A DNA stretch of 64,000 bases, taken from contig NZ_WAJT01000002.1 of the NCBI RefSeq assembly GCF_009650605.1, positions 1,054,001 through 1,118,000 of the forward strand. The letters are read 5' to 3'. Below, in pieces: positions 9,671 through 17,309 of this stretch. The stretch is from Labrenzia sp. CE80. Its GTDB lineage: Bacteria; Pseudomonadota; Alphaproteobacteria; Rhizobiales; Stappiaceae. A program made the translations under genes and the position numbers. Below the pieces are notes generated by a model. The model was given only the letters and a program-made list of their open reading frames with translations. It made no database searches and was not told the DNA's origin. Within the stretch, counting starts at the first letter, position 1. Each line of letters begins with the position of its first letter.

Positions 9671-10272
9671 GTGCGGGCTCTTCCCTCCCTGCTGTCCGTC
9701 CCGTCCTGACGGGCTCGACAGGCTCTTGTGAGATCCAAACGCTCAGCAACCGGATCCGACCACAAGTGCTGTGTTGTGTCTATTGGTCTTGCGGTTGAGT
9801 GCAAGCAATGAGAAATCTGTTTGTCGGAAGGTTCATAAAGGTTCTGTTTGGCATCCAGCAGAAAGTTATTTTGGTTTTCTATTCGGGGAAGAGATTAAAG
9901 GGAACTACCTTTGATGTTGAGGAAATTCGCGATCTGTTGAATAAGTAAATTCTACTCTTTGGTGTGACGGGTGACGAGGCTTCCTTGAGAAGTCGGGTTG
10001 TTTTTATGAGGGAATGCACTGTGTTGAACTGCCGCATCTGTGGTTTGAAATGACGAGCGGCTGAGGATCCTCAGGTTCGCGACCTATTTTGTTGCGATCT
10101 TGTGAAATTTTACGATCTTGTCAGGTTTCAATGCGGCCCGTAGGAACGAAACTATTGATCGAATTGTTGAATGGGTCGCGGCGCGGGCTTGAGACTATGC
10201 CTTGCCGAGTTAAGTGATTACCCTTAAACCTGAATTCGAAGGCGTCCTCGAAGTGGGCTCGGAACCGGGGCG
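9671..10272. other. 600-base intergenic region between divergent sensor genes
   Basis: Separates the hybrid kinase gene (leftward) from fixL (rightward). It contains one frame (ATG 9808 to TAA 9946-9948, 46 codons) with a basic hydrophobic N-terminal half and a tidy FDVEEIRDLLNK end, but its ribosome-binding site is weak, so I do not annotate it as a gene. I see no FixK-type box (TTG[AC]-N6-[TG]CAA) upstream of fixL. Confidence 0.45.
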
Positions 10273-11442
10273 ATGGATCAGGTATTAGACGAACATAGCG
10301 AGCGGCAATCGACCGTCTCGGACGCACGTCTGGCGAGTGTATTTGACACCGCTGCCGATGGCATCGTTGTGATTGATGAACGCTGCCAGGTGCTTGCCTT
10401 CAACAAGGCGTGTGAGAAGCTATTTGGCTACACGGCTACCGAACTGATCGGCGACAACGTCATCAAAATCATGCCGGCTGATTTTGCCGCGGCTCATGAC
10501 GGCTTTGTTCAGCATTATCTTGATACGGGCGAGAAGAAGATCATTGGAATTGGCCGCGAGGTACGTGGACGGCACAAGGACGGTACGGAATTTCCTGTCG
10601 AACTCTCCGTCGGCGATGCTTCGACGCCCGAGGGGCGCCAGTTCATAGGCATTCTGAGGGACTTGAGGCCCCGAAAGTCCGTTGAGGAGAGACTGGCGCA
10701 AGCGCAGGCGCAGCTCGTGCACATGACACGTATAAGTGCGATGGACGAAATGGGTGCTGCGATTGCGCATGAACTCAATCAACCGCTGACGGCCATCCTG
10801 CTCTACCTGCAGTCGGTATCCCGCAAGGCAGGCACAAGTACCGACTTTGATCCGATGATGCTCAGCGTCATTTTAAAGGCGGAAAAGGAAGCAGAGCGCG
10901 CCGGCGAAATCATTCAACGGATGCGTCAGCTTGTTGAAAAGAAAGAGCCAGAGCGCGAGCAAATCGAGGTCGCCTCATTTGCTAAGGCCTGTATCGAGCT
11001 CGTTGAGCTCGGCACAAATGAGCGACGCTCTATCTTCACGTCTTCCGTAGTGTCCGGGTTGCCGACGCTCCCTGCGGATCCGGTGCAGATCAGGCAGGTG
11101 TTGGTCAATTTGTTGAAAAACGCTCGTGAGGCGGTCAGTGAAAGCATGATCAAAAACGTTCATCTGGCGGTCGACTTGAAGGATGGCTTTGTTGAATTTC
11201 AGGTCAGTGATACGGGGACAGGGGTTCCCGAGGATATGGTGCCTGAATTATTCAAAGCCTTTACCGGCAAAAAACAGAGGGGGCTCGGGTTGGGACTCGC
11301 GATCTCCAGGTCAATCGCCCAGAACCACGGCGGTGACCTCTTGCTCGGTCCATGCGTTTCTGGGCGCGGAGCAACATTTATCTTGAAATTACCGGTCGGT
11401 ACTGCGCGCTGCGCAAATGACGCCGGTGCACTGTGTGACTGA
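10273..11442 (+). CDS. fixL: FixL-type heme-PAS oxygen sensor histidine kinase
   Basis: A 389-residue soluble kinase that should phosphorylate the adjacent FixJ under low oxygen. The single PAS domain (about residues 18-135) keeps the FixL signature: His75 in AAHDGFVQHY aligns with the proximal heme ligand (His200 of Bradyrhizobium FixL), and Arg95 in IIGIGREV lies exactly 20 residues later, matching oxygen-stabilising Arg220. The positions equivalent to Arg206 and His214 are His and Lys. The phosphoacceptor is His166 in AAIAHELNQPL, and the ATPase domain shows VLVNLLKNAREA, DTGTGVPED and GLGLGLAIS. Unlike Sinorhizobium FixL there is no membrane anchor. fixJ follows after 44 bases. Confidence 0.9.
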   Translation: MDQVLDEHSERQSTVSDARLASVFDTAADGIVVIDERCQVLAFNKACEKLFGYTATELIGDNVIKIMPADFAAAHDGFVQHYLDTGEKKIIGIGREVRGRHKDGTEFPVELSVGDASTPEGRQFIGILRDLRPRKSVEERLAQAQAQLVHMTRISAMDEMGAAIAHELNQPLTAILLYLQSVSRKAGTSTDFDPMMLSVILKAEKEAERAGEIIQRMRQLVEKKEPEREQIEVASFAKACIELVELGTNERRSIFTSSVVSGLPTLPADPVQIRQVLVNLLKNAREAVSESMIKNVHLAVDLKDGFVEFQVSDTGTGVPEDMVPELFKAFTGKKQRGLGLGLAISRSIAQNHGGDLLLGPCVSGRGATFILKLPVGTARCANDAGALCD

Positions 11443-11486
11443 GCACGGCTGATGTCGAACGGCGCGCCGGTTCAAATTGGAAGGAC

Positions 11487-12098
11487 ATGACAAGAATGAC
11501 GAGCGATGCGAAAGCCATCTACATCGTTGATGACGATCCAGCGGTGCGTGACGCACTGTCTGTCGTGTTCAGCATGGAGGGTTTCGTAGTTGAAACCTTT
11601 TCAGATGGCGAAACGTTCGTAAGTTCTGCGAGCAAGACCCATCCGGCCTGCGTTGTTCTTGATGTCCACATGCCGGGTCGATCGGGAATCGAAATCCTTA
11701 AGGCACTGAATGGCGAGGACTATCCAGCTCCGATCTTCATCATCTCCGGTCAGGGCGATATTCCCATGGCGGTCGAGGCGATTCGGAATGGTGCCTTTGA
11801 CTTTATTGAGAAGCCTTTTTCCGCCGAGACCGTGGTCGGTCGGATCAATGACGGCATCGCTGCGATGGAAAAGCGTCAGCTTGAAAACGATCCAACAGTC
11901 TTTGAAGGGTCGGAGCTTTTGACACGGCGGGAACGTGAAGTCTTGCAGGAAATCACCGGCGGAGCCTCAAATAAGGAAGCAGGTCGTATCCTAGGGATCA
12001 GTCCACGGACGGTTGAGGTTCACAGGGCACGGATCATGGAAAAACTCGGCGCTCGAAATGCCGCTGATCTCGTGCGGATTGTTCTGGGTCGGGCATAG
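11487..12098 (+). CDS. fixJ: FixJ response regulator
   Basis: A 203-residue partner of FixL. The receiver domain contains IYIVDDDPAVRDAL, phosphoacceptor Asp59 in VVLDVHMPGRSG, and the lysine in FIEKPFS. The C-terminal LuxR-type HTH (LTRREREVLQEITGGASNKE, then GISPRTVEVHRARIMEKLGA) is nearly canonical for FixJ. When phosphorylated it is expected to activate fixK transcription. ATG 11487 is used, although the GGAAGG at 11479-11484 is closer to it than ideal; ATG 11496 (three residues later) is an equally reasonable start. A GGCGTC/GACGCC hairpin follows the stop at 12111-12130 without a T-run. Confidence 0.93.
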   Translation: MTRMTSDAKAIYIVDDDPAVRDALSVVFSMEGFVVETFSDGETFVSSASKTHPACVVLDVHMPGRSGIEILKALNGEDYPAPIFIISGQGDIPMAVEAIRNGAFDFIEKPFSAETVVGRINDGIAAMEKRQLENDPTVFEGSELLTRREREVLQEITGGASNKEAGRILGISPRTVEVHRARIMEKLGARNAADLVRIVLGRA

Positions 12099-12270
12099 AG
12101 CAAGACAGGTGGCGTCATATAGACGACGCCTCTGATTGCAAAAGGTCGAAAGTACATACTGTGAGTACGGCTTTCACCGCAAAAATTCGTGTTTGTGCGT
12201 ACTGAAAGCCTGTATGTTTTGCTCTACATTAGACTGTCTATCTTGGTCTGAATTCTGGAAGCAGAACTCC

Positions 12271-12612
12271 GTGCGTATTCACATAATCGAGGATGATCTG
12301 GCGGTCTCTGATGCTCTGGCCACTGTTCTGAGTGTCCTTGGTCATGCGCCGCTTTGCTATCCCGATGCGGAGAGCTTTTTGGCAAAGCCGTCGCCAACTT
12401 CTGATGATCTGGTGATAGTTGATCTGGGTCTTCCCGGTATCGGTGGGGAGGAAGTGGTTCGGCTATTGGAGCTGAACTCGGAGTCGCCACGGGTGATCGT
12501 GATTTCTGGTCATTCAAAGTCCAAGCTGGAGCGAAAACTGCCACAGTTTGCGTCCATGACGGTTCTGCGCAAGCCTCTATCATTTCCTGCGCTTGCTGAA
12601 CATTTGAACTGA
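12271..12612 (+). CDS. Orphan single-domain response regulator (REC only)
   Basis: A 113-residue receiver with no output domain. Visible active-site residues are the acidic pair in IHIIEDDLAV, Asp51 in DLVIVDLGLPGIGG, Ser in VIVISGHS and Lys in VLRKPLSF. GTG 12271 is chosen because GGAAG at 12257-12261 is well placed and the frame upstream of it looks non-coding. It lies between fixJ and fixK, so it may act as a phosphate sink, an inhibitor or a connector for FixL; FixL-modulating small proteins such as FixT are known in Sinorhizobium, but this one is receiver-like, not FixT-like. The function is inferred from position only. Confidence 0.8.
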   Translation: MRIHIIEDDLAVSDALATVLSVLGHAPLCYPDAESFLAKPSPTSDDLVIVDLGLPGIGGEEVVRLLELNSESPRVIVISGHSKSKLERKLPQFASMTVLRKPLSFPALAEHLN

Positions 12613-12702
12613 CTTCTCTTTCCAAAAAACCTTCTGTAACTGCTAGGTCCTATCAGCAAAAGTCTAGGCGCTCATGGTGACTTTCACGTCGTGCAGCATG
12701 CG

Positions 12703-12765
12703 GTAACTACATAAGGGTACTTACGTATTCCGCATGGCGACTATGTAGTTGGCCTTACGCATTCG
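12703..12765 (+). promoter_or_regulatory. Putative FixJ-responsive region upstream of fixK
   Basis: The 310 bases ahead of fixK contain GTAACTAC at 12703-12710 facing GTACTTAC at 12717-12724; the latter differs at one position from the reverse complement of the published high-affinity FixJ element GTAMGTAG. In addition TTACGTATTC (12721-12730) recurs as TTACGCATTC (12755-12764), 34 bases apart. Position and resemblance suggest FixJ binding; this is inference. Confidence 0.35.
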
Positions 12766-12922
12766 ACCGAATTTTTTGATCGAGATCGTCAGTCTAGCTT
12801 GTTCATAGCAAGGGCGTTGGGCAGTCGGACGGGACTGAGCCAACACTGACCGGGATAGGCAGAAGATAATCTTCTGTTCCTCATGTCTATTGAGCCCCTG
12901 CTGCACAAAGGAGGGGTCTGAA

Positions 12923-13642
12923 ATGGCATACTTGGAACACGAAGCGAACGGTCAATATGGCGCTGCGCGGGCGACTGCGCGCCCTATGACAGTCGCAGCT
13001 CAACCGACATTTGAGGCCTTCGGTGCCAAACTCGCGAATTTCGGCGCACATGACGTCGTGTATTACGAGGGCGACGAAGCCAAGCGTCTGTACCAGCTAG
13101 CAAGCGGCACGATCATGCTCTTCAAGCTGCTCCCGGACGGACGGCGGCAGGTTGTCGAAGTCCTGCGCCCCGGCGACATCTTTGGTTTGTCTGCCGGTGA
13201 GGAACAAGATTGTACCGCTGAGACGCTAACCGAGGCGACGGTTCGCGAAGTCGACCTTAAACAGGTCGAAGCATCGGCTGAACTTCAGCGCCAGCTTACA
13301 AAATGCCTGACCAACCAGATGAATATTCTGCATGAACACGCGGTTTTACTGGGTCGTAAGTCCGCCGTCGAACGCGTTGCGTCGTTCTTGATGTACCTCG
13401 TGCCCAACCGTGGTGGCGGTGTCGGCTGCGTCGGGCCTGATCCGAGCAAATCGGAGGATGGCTGTGATCTTCAGCTGCATATGACGCGTCAGGAAATTGC
13501 TGATTATCTAGGTTTGACGATCGAAACAGTGAGCCGCGTGGTGTCTGACCTCAAGCGTCGCGGCGTGATCCGGATCGATCGGTCCGACAAGATCCATCTG
13601 AACCGGATTTGCGGTCTGTGCCAGATGACGGGTATTCACTGA
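12923..13642 (+). CDS. fixK: FixK-type CRP/FNR family transcription regulator
   Basis: A 239-residue regulator with an N-terminal cyclic-nucleotide-type beta-roll (about 30-140), a long dimerisation helix and a C-terminal winged HTH. The recognition helix LGLTIETVSRVVSDLKRRGV has the E..SR residues that read TTGA half sites in the FNR group. The N-terminal cysteine cluster that holds the iron-sulfur cluster of FNR/FnrL is absent, so it is placed with FixK, whose activity depends on FixJ-driven synthesis rather than direct oxygen sensing. Cysteines occur late (GCVG, DGCD and a CGLC pair near the C-terminus), which could be redox-reactive. AAAGGAGGGG at 12908-12915 fixes the start. A strong terminator follows. 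Confidence 0.9.
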   Translation: MAYLEHEANGQYGAARATARPMTVAAQPTFEAFGAKLANFGAHDVVYYEGDEAKRLYQLASGTIMLFKLLPDGRRQVVEVLRPGDIFGLSAGEEQDCTAETLTEATVREVDLKQVEASAELQRQLTKCLTNQMNILHEHAVLLGRKSAVERVASFLMYLVPNRGGGVGCVGPDPSKSEDGCDLQLHMTRQEIADYLGLTIETVSRVVSDLKRRGVIRIDRSDKIHLNRICGLCQMTGIH

Positions 13643-13700
13643 TTTTCCGGAAAGTTTCAGGGTCCCTCAAACTGTGCATTCCCCCTACCATCACCCCTTT

Positions 13701-13730
13701 GCCGGCGCAGCCCCTGCGCCGGCTTTTTTT
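13701..13730 (+). terminator. Rho-independent terminator of fixK
   Basis: Perfect 9-base-pair GC-rich stem GCCGGCGCA (13701-13709) with TGCGCCGGC (13715-13723), a five-base loop, then seven T residues (13724-13730). It ends rightward transcription about 60 bases after the fixK stop. Confidence 0.93.
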
Positions 13731-13802
13731 GTCAGTTGTTTTTGCATAGGAAGTGGGCGGCAGAAGGTCGGCCTTGGAAACCTCGCGGCTGGAACTTTGT
13801 GT

Positions 13803-15161
13803 TCAAACTGCCATTGAATGCTTGCCCGCGCCAGCGTGCTGCCCGCCAAGATAGGCATCGAAAGCTGCCGCGGCGAGGCGTACATAGCTCTGGCCTCTCT
13901 TCGGAATGATCACCGTCCAGCCATCCAGGCGAACCAGACCCTGGTCGACCAGCTCCTCAAGCGCGTCCATCGACGGCAGGAGATCAGCTGGTTCGATGCT
14001 GAACTGTCGGCAGGTCTCTTCGATGTCGCACAGATGGTTGGTCATCAATTGTTCGATGATGCTGCCACGCAGACGGTCGTCAGTGCTCAGTGCGATCCCT
14101 TTCGCAACTGGAAGCTTTCCATCCGAAATGGCTCGGCTCCAATGCCTGACATCTGGCATATTCTGGATGTAGCCTCGGCTGAGCTTCCCAATCGATGACA
14201 CGCCAAAACCTATCAGTTGGTCGCCCGTGTCCGTAGTGTAGCCCTGAAAATTCCGGCGCAGCTTTCCCTGCTGCTCCGCGATCGCCATCGAATCGTCGGG
14301 TCTCGCAAAATGATCAAGGCCGATTGCTACATAGCCGGCGCTCAAAAGGTCGGTGCGAGCCGCTTCGGCAAGGGCGAGGCGCTCTGCAGCGGAGGGAAGG
14401 CGGCTTTCATCAATCAGGCGCTGATGTTTTTTCATCCATGGCACATGGGCATAGCCAAACAATGCGATCCGACCCGGATTTAGCTCGACGGTGCGCGCAA
14501 CCGTGTCACGGATGGTCTCAAGCGTCTGTTCCGGCAAGCCATACATCAGATCGAAATTCAACGCAGTCAAGCCGGCACTCCGCAGGTGCTCGGTTGCGGC
14601 CTTGACGAGGTCATAGGATTGAACGCGCCCAATTGCGACCTGAACGGCGGGGTCGAAATCTTGAACGCCAAGGCTCGCCCGATTGACACCCATTGTCACC
14701 AGCGTTTCGGCGAGAGATACGCTAACGTACCGTGGGTCAAGCTCAATGGCATGTTCGATGTCCGGTGAAAAATCGAACAGGACCCGCATCATCCCGGCAA
14801 GGTCAAGAAGGCTCTGCTCAGGCAATAGGCTCGGCGTCCCGCCGCCCCAGTGAATGTGTCTGACCTGACCTGGTGTCTTTAGGTGATCGACAACCAGCTC
14901 CAGCTCCTGACCGAGCGTTTTGGCGTAGGAAAGAAGCGGGGCCTCCTTGCGCGTTGCCTTTGTGTAGCAGCCGCAGTAGTGGCAAATTTCACGGCAATAG
15001 GGGACGTGCAAATAAAGCGAGAGACTGTCTTGAGGCGACAGCGCGCCAAGCCAATCCGAATAGACTACATCGGTAACGCCCGCATTAAAATGCGGCGCAG
15101 TCGGATAACTGGTGTAGCGCGGCACGTTGCGCATGGCATAGGATGAGAATGTGTCAGTCAT
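13803..15161 (-). CDS. hemN: Oxygen-independent coproporphyrinogen III oxidase (radical SAM)
   Basis: Converts coproporphyrinogen III to protoporphyrinogen IX without oxygen, supplying heme under microaerobic conditions. The 452-residue protein begins with the HemN signature VPRYTSYPTAPHF and binds the radical-SAM 4Fe-4S cluster through Cys56, Cys60 and Cys63 (YCREICHYCGC, with the extra Cys65 typical of true HemN rather than HemW). The WGGGTPSLL glycine motif and the C-terminal HemN domain (QQGKLRRNFQGYTTD) are present. It is transcribed leftward, away from the GST gene; the 104-base gap between them contains a FixK-type box. Confidence 0.95.
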   Translation of the reverse strand: MTDTFSSYAMRNVPRYTSYPTAPHFNAGVTDVVYSDWLGALSPQDSLSLYLHVPYCREICHYCGCYTKATRKEAPLLSYAKTLGQELELVVDHLKTPGQVRHIHWGGGTPSLLPEQSLLDLAGMMRVLFDFSPDIEHAIELDPRYVSVSLAETLVTMGVNRASLGVQDFDPAVQVAIGRVQSYDLVKAATEHLRSAGLTALNFDLMYGLPEQTLETIRDTVARTVELNPGRIALFGYAHVPWMKKHQRLIDESRLPSAAERLALAEAARTDLLSAGYVAIGLDHFARPDDSMAIAEQQGKLRRNFQGYTTDTGDQLIGFGVSSIGKLSRGYIQNMPDVRHWSRAISDGKLPVAKGIALSTDDRLRGSIIEQLMTNHLCDIEETCRQFSIEPADLLPSMDALEELVDQGLVRLDGWTVIIPKRGQSYVRLAAAAFDAYLGGQHAGAGKHSMAV

Positions 15162-15195
15162 TCCGGCAAACTGACGTGAGCTCGTCCTTCAGTCT

Positions 15196-15209
15196 TTGAT
15201 CTTTCGCAA
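15196..15209. promoter_or_regulatory. FixK/FNR-type box between hemN and the GST gene
   Basis: TTGATCTTTCGCAA fits the rhizobial FixK2 consensus TTG[AC]-N6-[TG]CAA. Its centre is about 63 bases upstream of the GST start and 41 bases upstream of the hemN start. Class II activation (centre near -41.5) would put the GST transcript start near 15244 and the hemN start close to its first codon. Confidence 0.6.
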
Positions 15210-15265
15210 GCTGAAGGAAATCAGGTCAGGTTTGTCGTCTTGAAAACTACCTCAGAAAGTAGAAG

Positions 15266-16000
15266 ATGGTGCAGGACGCCTTCCAGATCGATCCAACCCG
15301 GCTTCATCTGTTCGGGTCATTTGACAGCGCCAATCTGGTGGTGCGTTTCATTCTCGAAGAGCTCGAAATGGATTATCGCTTCGTCGAGATCAACCGCGCC
15401 AATCGAATGAACAGGTCGCCTGAATATCTCAAACTCAACCCGCAGGGTTTGCTGCCGGTCCTGATTGATCCCGATCAGAGAGAGCCGCTTTTCGAGACGG
15501 CGGGAATTCTTCTTTACCTGGCCGACAAGACTGGGCAACTGGCGCCACAGGTGGCTTCGCCCGACCGGGGCAGAGTCCTGTCATGGCTGTTTTTTCTGTC
15601 CAATACGTTGCACGCCGATCTAAGGATATCTTTTCGGCCGAAGCGCTACATGTCGGATGAGGCTGGGATGCCGCATCTGGCCGCCGCCCTGGAGACCCGG
15701 ATCGAACAAGGCTTCTCGCATCTGGAAACGGCATTCCAAGGATCCGTGGGCCCCTACATTCTGGGTTCGACGCCTTCGGTTCTCGACTTCTATGCTGCTG
15801 CCTGTGTCCGGTGGTATCAACTCTACCCTGCGGCGCGGGTATTCGATGAGGATCGCTGGCCGGCGCTTCACGGCATGTTGTCGCTGCTGCAGTGCCGGCC
15901 GTCCGTTCAGCGGGCGATCGCAATGGAGAAAATCCGCGGCTCTGCATTTCTGGAACCCCAGCGGCCCGATCTGGACGAGGCGGCCTTGTTGGGCGCCTGA
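15266..16000 (+). CDS. Glutathione S-transferase family protein
   Basis: A 244-residue protein with an N-terminal thioredoxin-like domain (LHLFGSFDSANLVVRFILEE at about 13-32, then NPQGLLPVLID with the cis-Pro and LFETAGILLYLAD with the glutathione-contacting Glu/Thr) and an all-helical C-terminal domain from about residue 95. It should be cytosolic and use glutathione, but the substrate is unknown. It lies between hemN and the AbrB-type gene, inside a microaerobic respiration region and downstream of a FixK-type box, so oxygen-dependent expression is plausible. The downstream gene begins 30 bases after its stop. Confidence 0.85.
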   Translation: MVQDAFQIDPTRLHLFGSFDSANLVVRFILEELEMDYRFVEINRANRMNRSPEYLKLNPQGLLPVLIDPDQREPLFETAGILLYLADKTGQLAPQVASPDRGRVLSWLFFLSNTLHADLRISFRPKRYMSDEAGMPHLAAALETRIEQGFSHLETAFQGSVGPYILGSTPSVLDFYAAACVRWYQLYPAARVFDEDRWPALHGMLSLLQCRPSVQRAIAMEKIRGSAFLEPQRPDLDEAALLGA

Positions 16001-16030
16001 CGTTCCGCATCTTTTCAAAAGGACATTCAG

Positions 16031-17077
16031 TTGAACTTGAATTGGCCGTCGTGGCAGACGTGGCGCTCGACGTCGCTCACAATTGCCCTCGGAGCGATCG
16101 GCGGACTGGTCTTTACAGTTGTGGGCCTGCCTGCAGCGTGGATGTCTGGCGCGATGGTGGCTGTCGCTGCAGCTGCGCTGGGTAGGCTGCCGGTCTCCTT
16201 GCCTGACCCTTTGCGCGACGCTCTCTTCGTTGTCTTGGGCCTCTCCATGGGTGCGGGTGTGACCCCTGAGGTGGTCGATCGGGTTAGCGACTGGCCATGG
16301 ACGATGGCGGCGCTCGTGGTTGTGGTGGCTCTTGTTACGGCGGCGACATTCGTTTTCTTGCGTTATGCAGCTCGATGGGATCCTGAAGCCGCCTACTTTG
16401 GCGCAATTCCGGGAGCGCTATCCTTCGTCATGGCTCTTGCTGCAGAACGCAAGGTCGATCTAGCGCGGATCGCTGCGTCCCAATCGACCCGACTCTTGAT
16501 CCTAATTGTGGTGCTGCCGCTCTTCATTACCTCCACCGCAAACCATCCACCTCACGGTCTTGAGCCGGAGATCTTGCCGACGCTTCTCCAAATGGCGGTC
16601 CTGTTTGCGCTATGCGTGGGTGCAAGTCTTGTTGCGGTGCGTGTTGGCGTCCCCGGAGGATGGTTGACGGGGGCGTTCTTCATGAGTTCAGCTTTGAATG
16701 CATCCGGCGCTATCCCAGTGGCATTGCCAGAGTTTGTCTTGGTACCGTGCTACATCGGTCTTGGGTGTTTTATCGGAAGTCGCTTCAGTTCAACGTCGCT
16801 GACGGTGTTTCTCCGGATCATCAAGGCGAGCATGGGTGCGGTCGCTGTCGGCTTGTGCGTCTCAACCGTGATCGCGCTGGTCGTTTCGTCTGTTCTCGAC
16901 TTGCCATTCGGCCAGTTGCTCCTGGCCTATGCGCCAGGTGGCCTCGAGGTGATGACCTTACTGGCGTTCATGATGGATCTAGACCCGGCGTTCGTCGCCG
17001 CGCATCAGCTGGTTCGTTACATCGGCATGGTACTGCTTTTGCCCTTTGCAACCCGGCTTTTTCTTGGTCCTGGATAA
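16031..17077 (+). CDS. AbrB-family membrane protein
   Basis: A 348-residue polytopic membrane protein with two homologous halves of roughly five hydrophobic helices each. Each half carries a glycine-rich loop with similar wording (GLPAAWMSGAMVA near residue 33 and GVPGGWLTGAFFM near 215, and GAIPGALSFVMALA against YAPGGLEVMTLLAFMM), the internal duplication that defines the AbrB/TIGR03082 family. The family is named after a putative regulator of aidB in E. coli, but a transport role is more likely and no substrate is established. It starts at TTG 16031 with AAAGGA eight bases upstream and is probably co-transcribed with the GST gene. Confidence 0.85.
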   Translation: MNLNWPSWQTWRSTSLTIALGAIGGLVFTVVGLPAAWMSGAMVAVAAAALGRLPVSLPDPLRDALFVVLGLSMGAGVTPEVVDRVSDWPWTMAALVVVVALVTAATFVFLRYAARWDPEAAYFGAIPGALSFVMALAAERKVDLARIAASQSTRLLILIVVLPLFITSTANHPPHGLEPEILPTLLQMAVLFALCVGASLVAVRVGVPGGWLTGAFFMSSALNASGAIPVALPEFVLVPCYIGLGCFIGSRFSSTSLTVFLRIIKASMGAVAVGLCVSTVIALVVSSVLDLPFGQLLLAYAPGGLEVMTLLAFMMDLDPAFVAAHQLVRYIGMVLLLPFATRLFLGPG

Positions 17078-17215
17078 GGCTGCATGTCAGGCTTTTTGAC
17101 TCGTTTTCTGATTCTCGGCAAATAGCTGTTGCTTCCCCTTCAAGCTTGTTTTTGCCGCGCAAATTGCCGCAGCGACTCCATGTCGACCACCTTTTGAGGG
17201 TGGAGTCGGGCAATC

Positions 17216-17229
17216 TTGATCTGGATCAA
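17216..17229 (+). promoter_or_regulatory. Perfect FixK/FNR box upstream of ccoN
   Basis: TTGATCTGGATCAA is an exact TTGAT-N4-ATCAA palindrome. Its centre lies about 88 bases before the ccoN start; class II activation would place the transcript start near 17264. It is the expected site for FixK activation of the cbb3 oxidase operon at low oxygen. Confidence 0.88.
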
Positions 17230-17309
17230 CGTCAGCCTGCCCACGCCATGCGCAAGGTCGGACCAATCGTTGGCACAGTGTAACGATATAGAAGACTGGG
17301 GCGCGCAAA

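Noticed and set aside
12777..12792. FNR-like TTGATCGAGATCGT in the fixK leader
   Set aside because: The right half lacks the required [TG]CAA, so it does not fit the FixK/FNR consensus.
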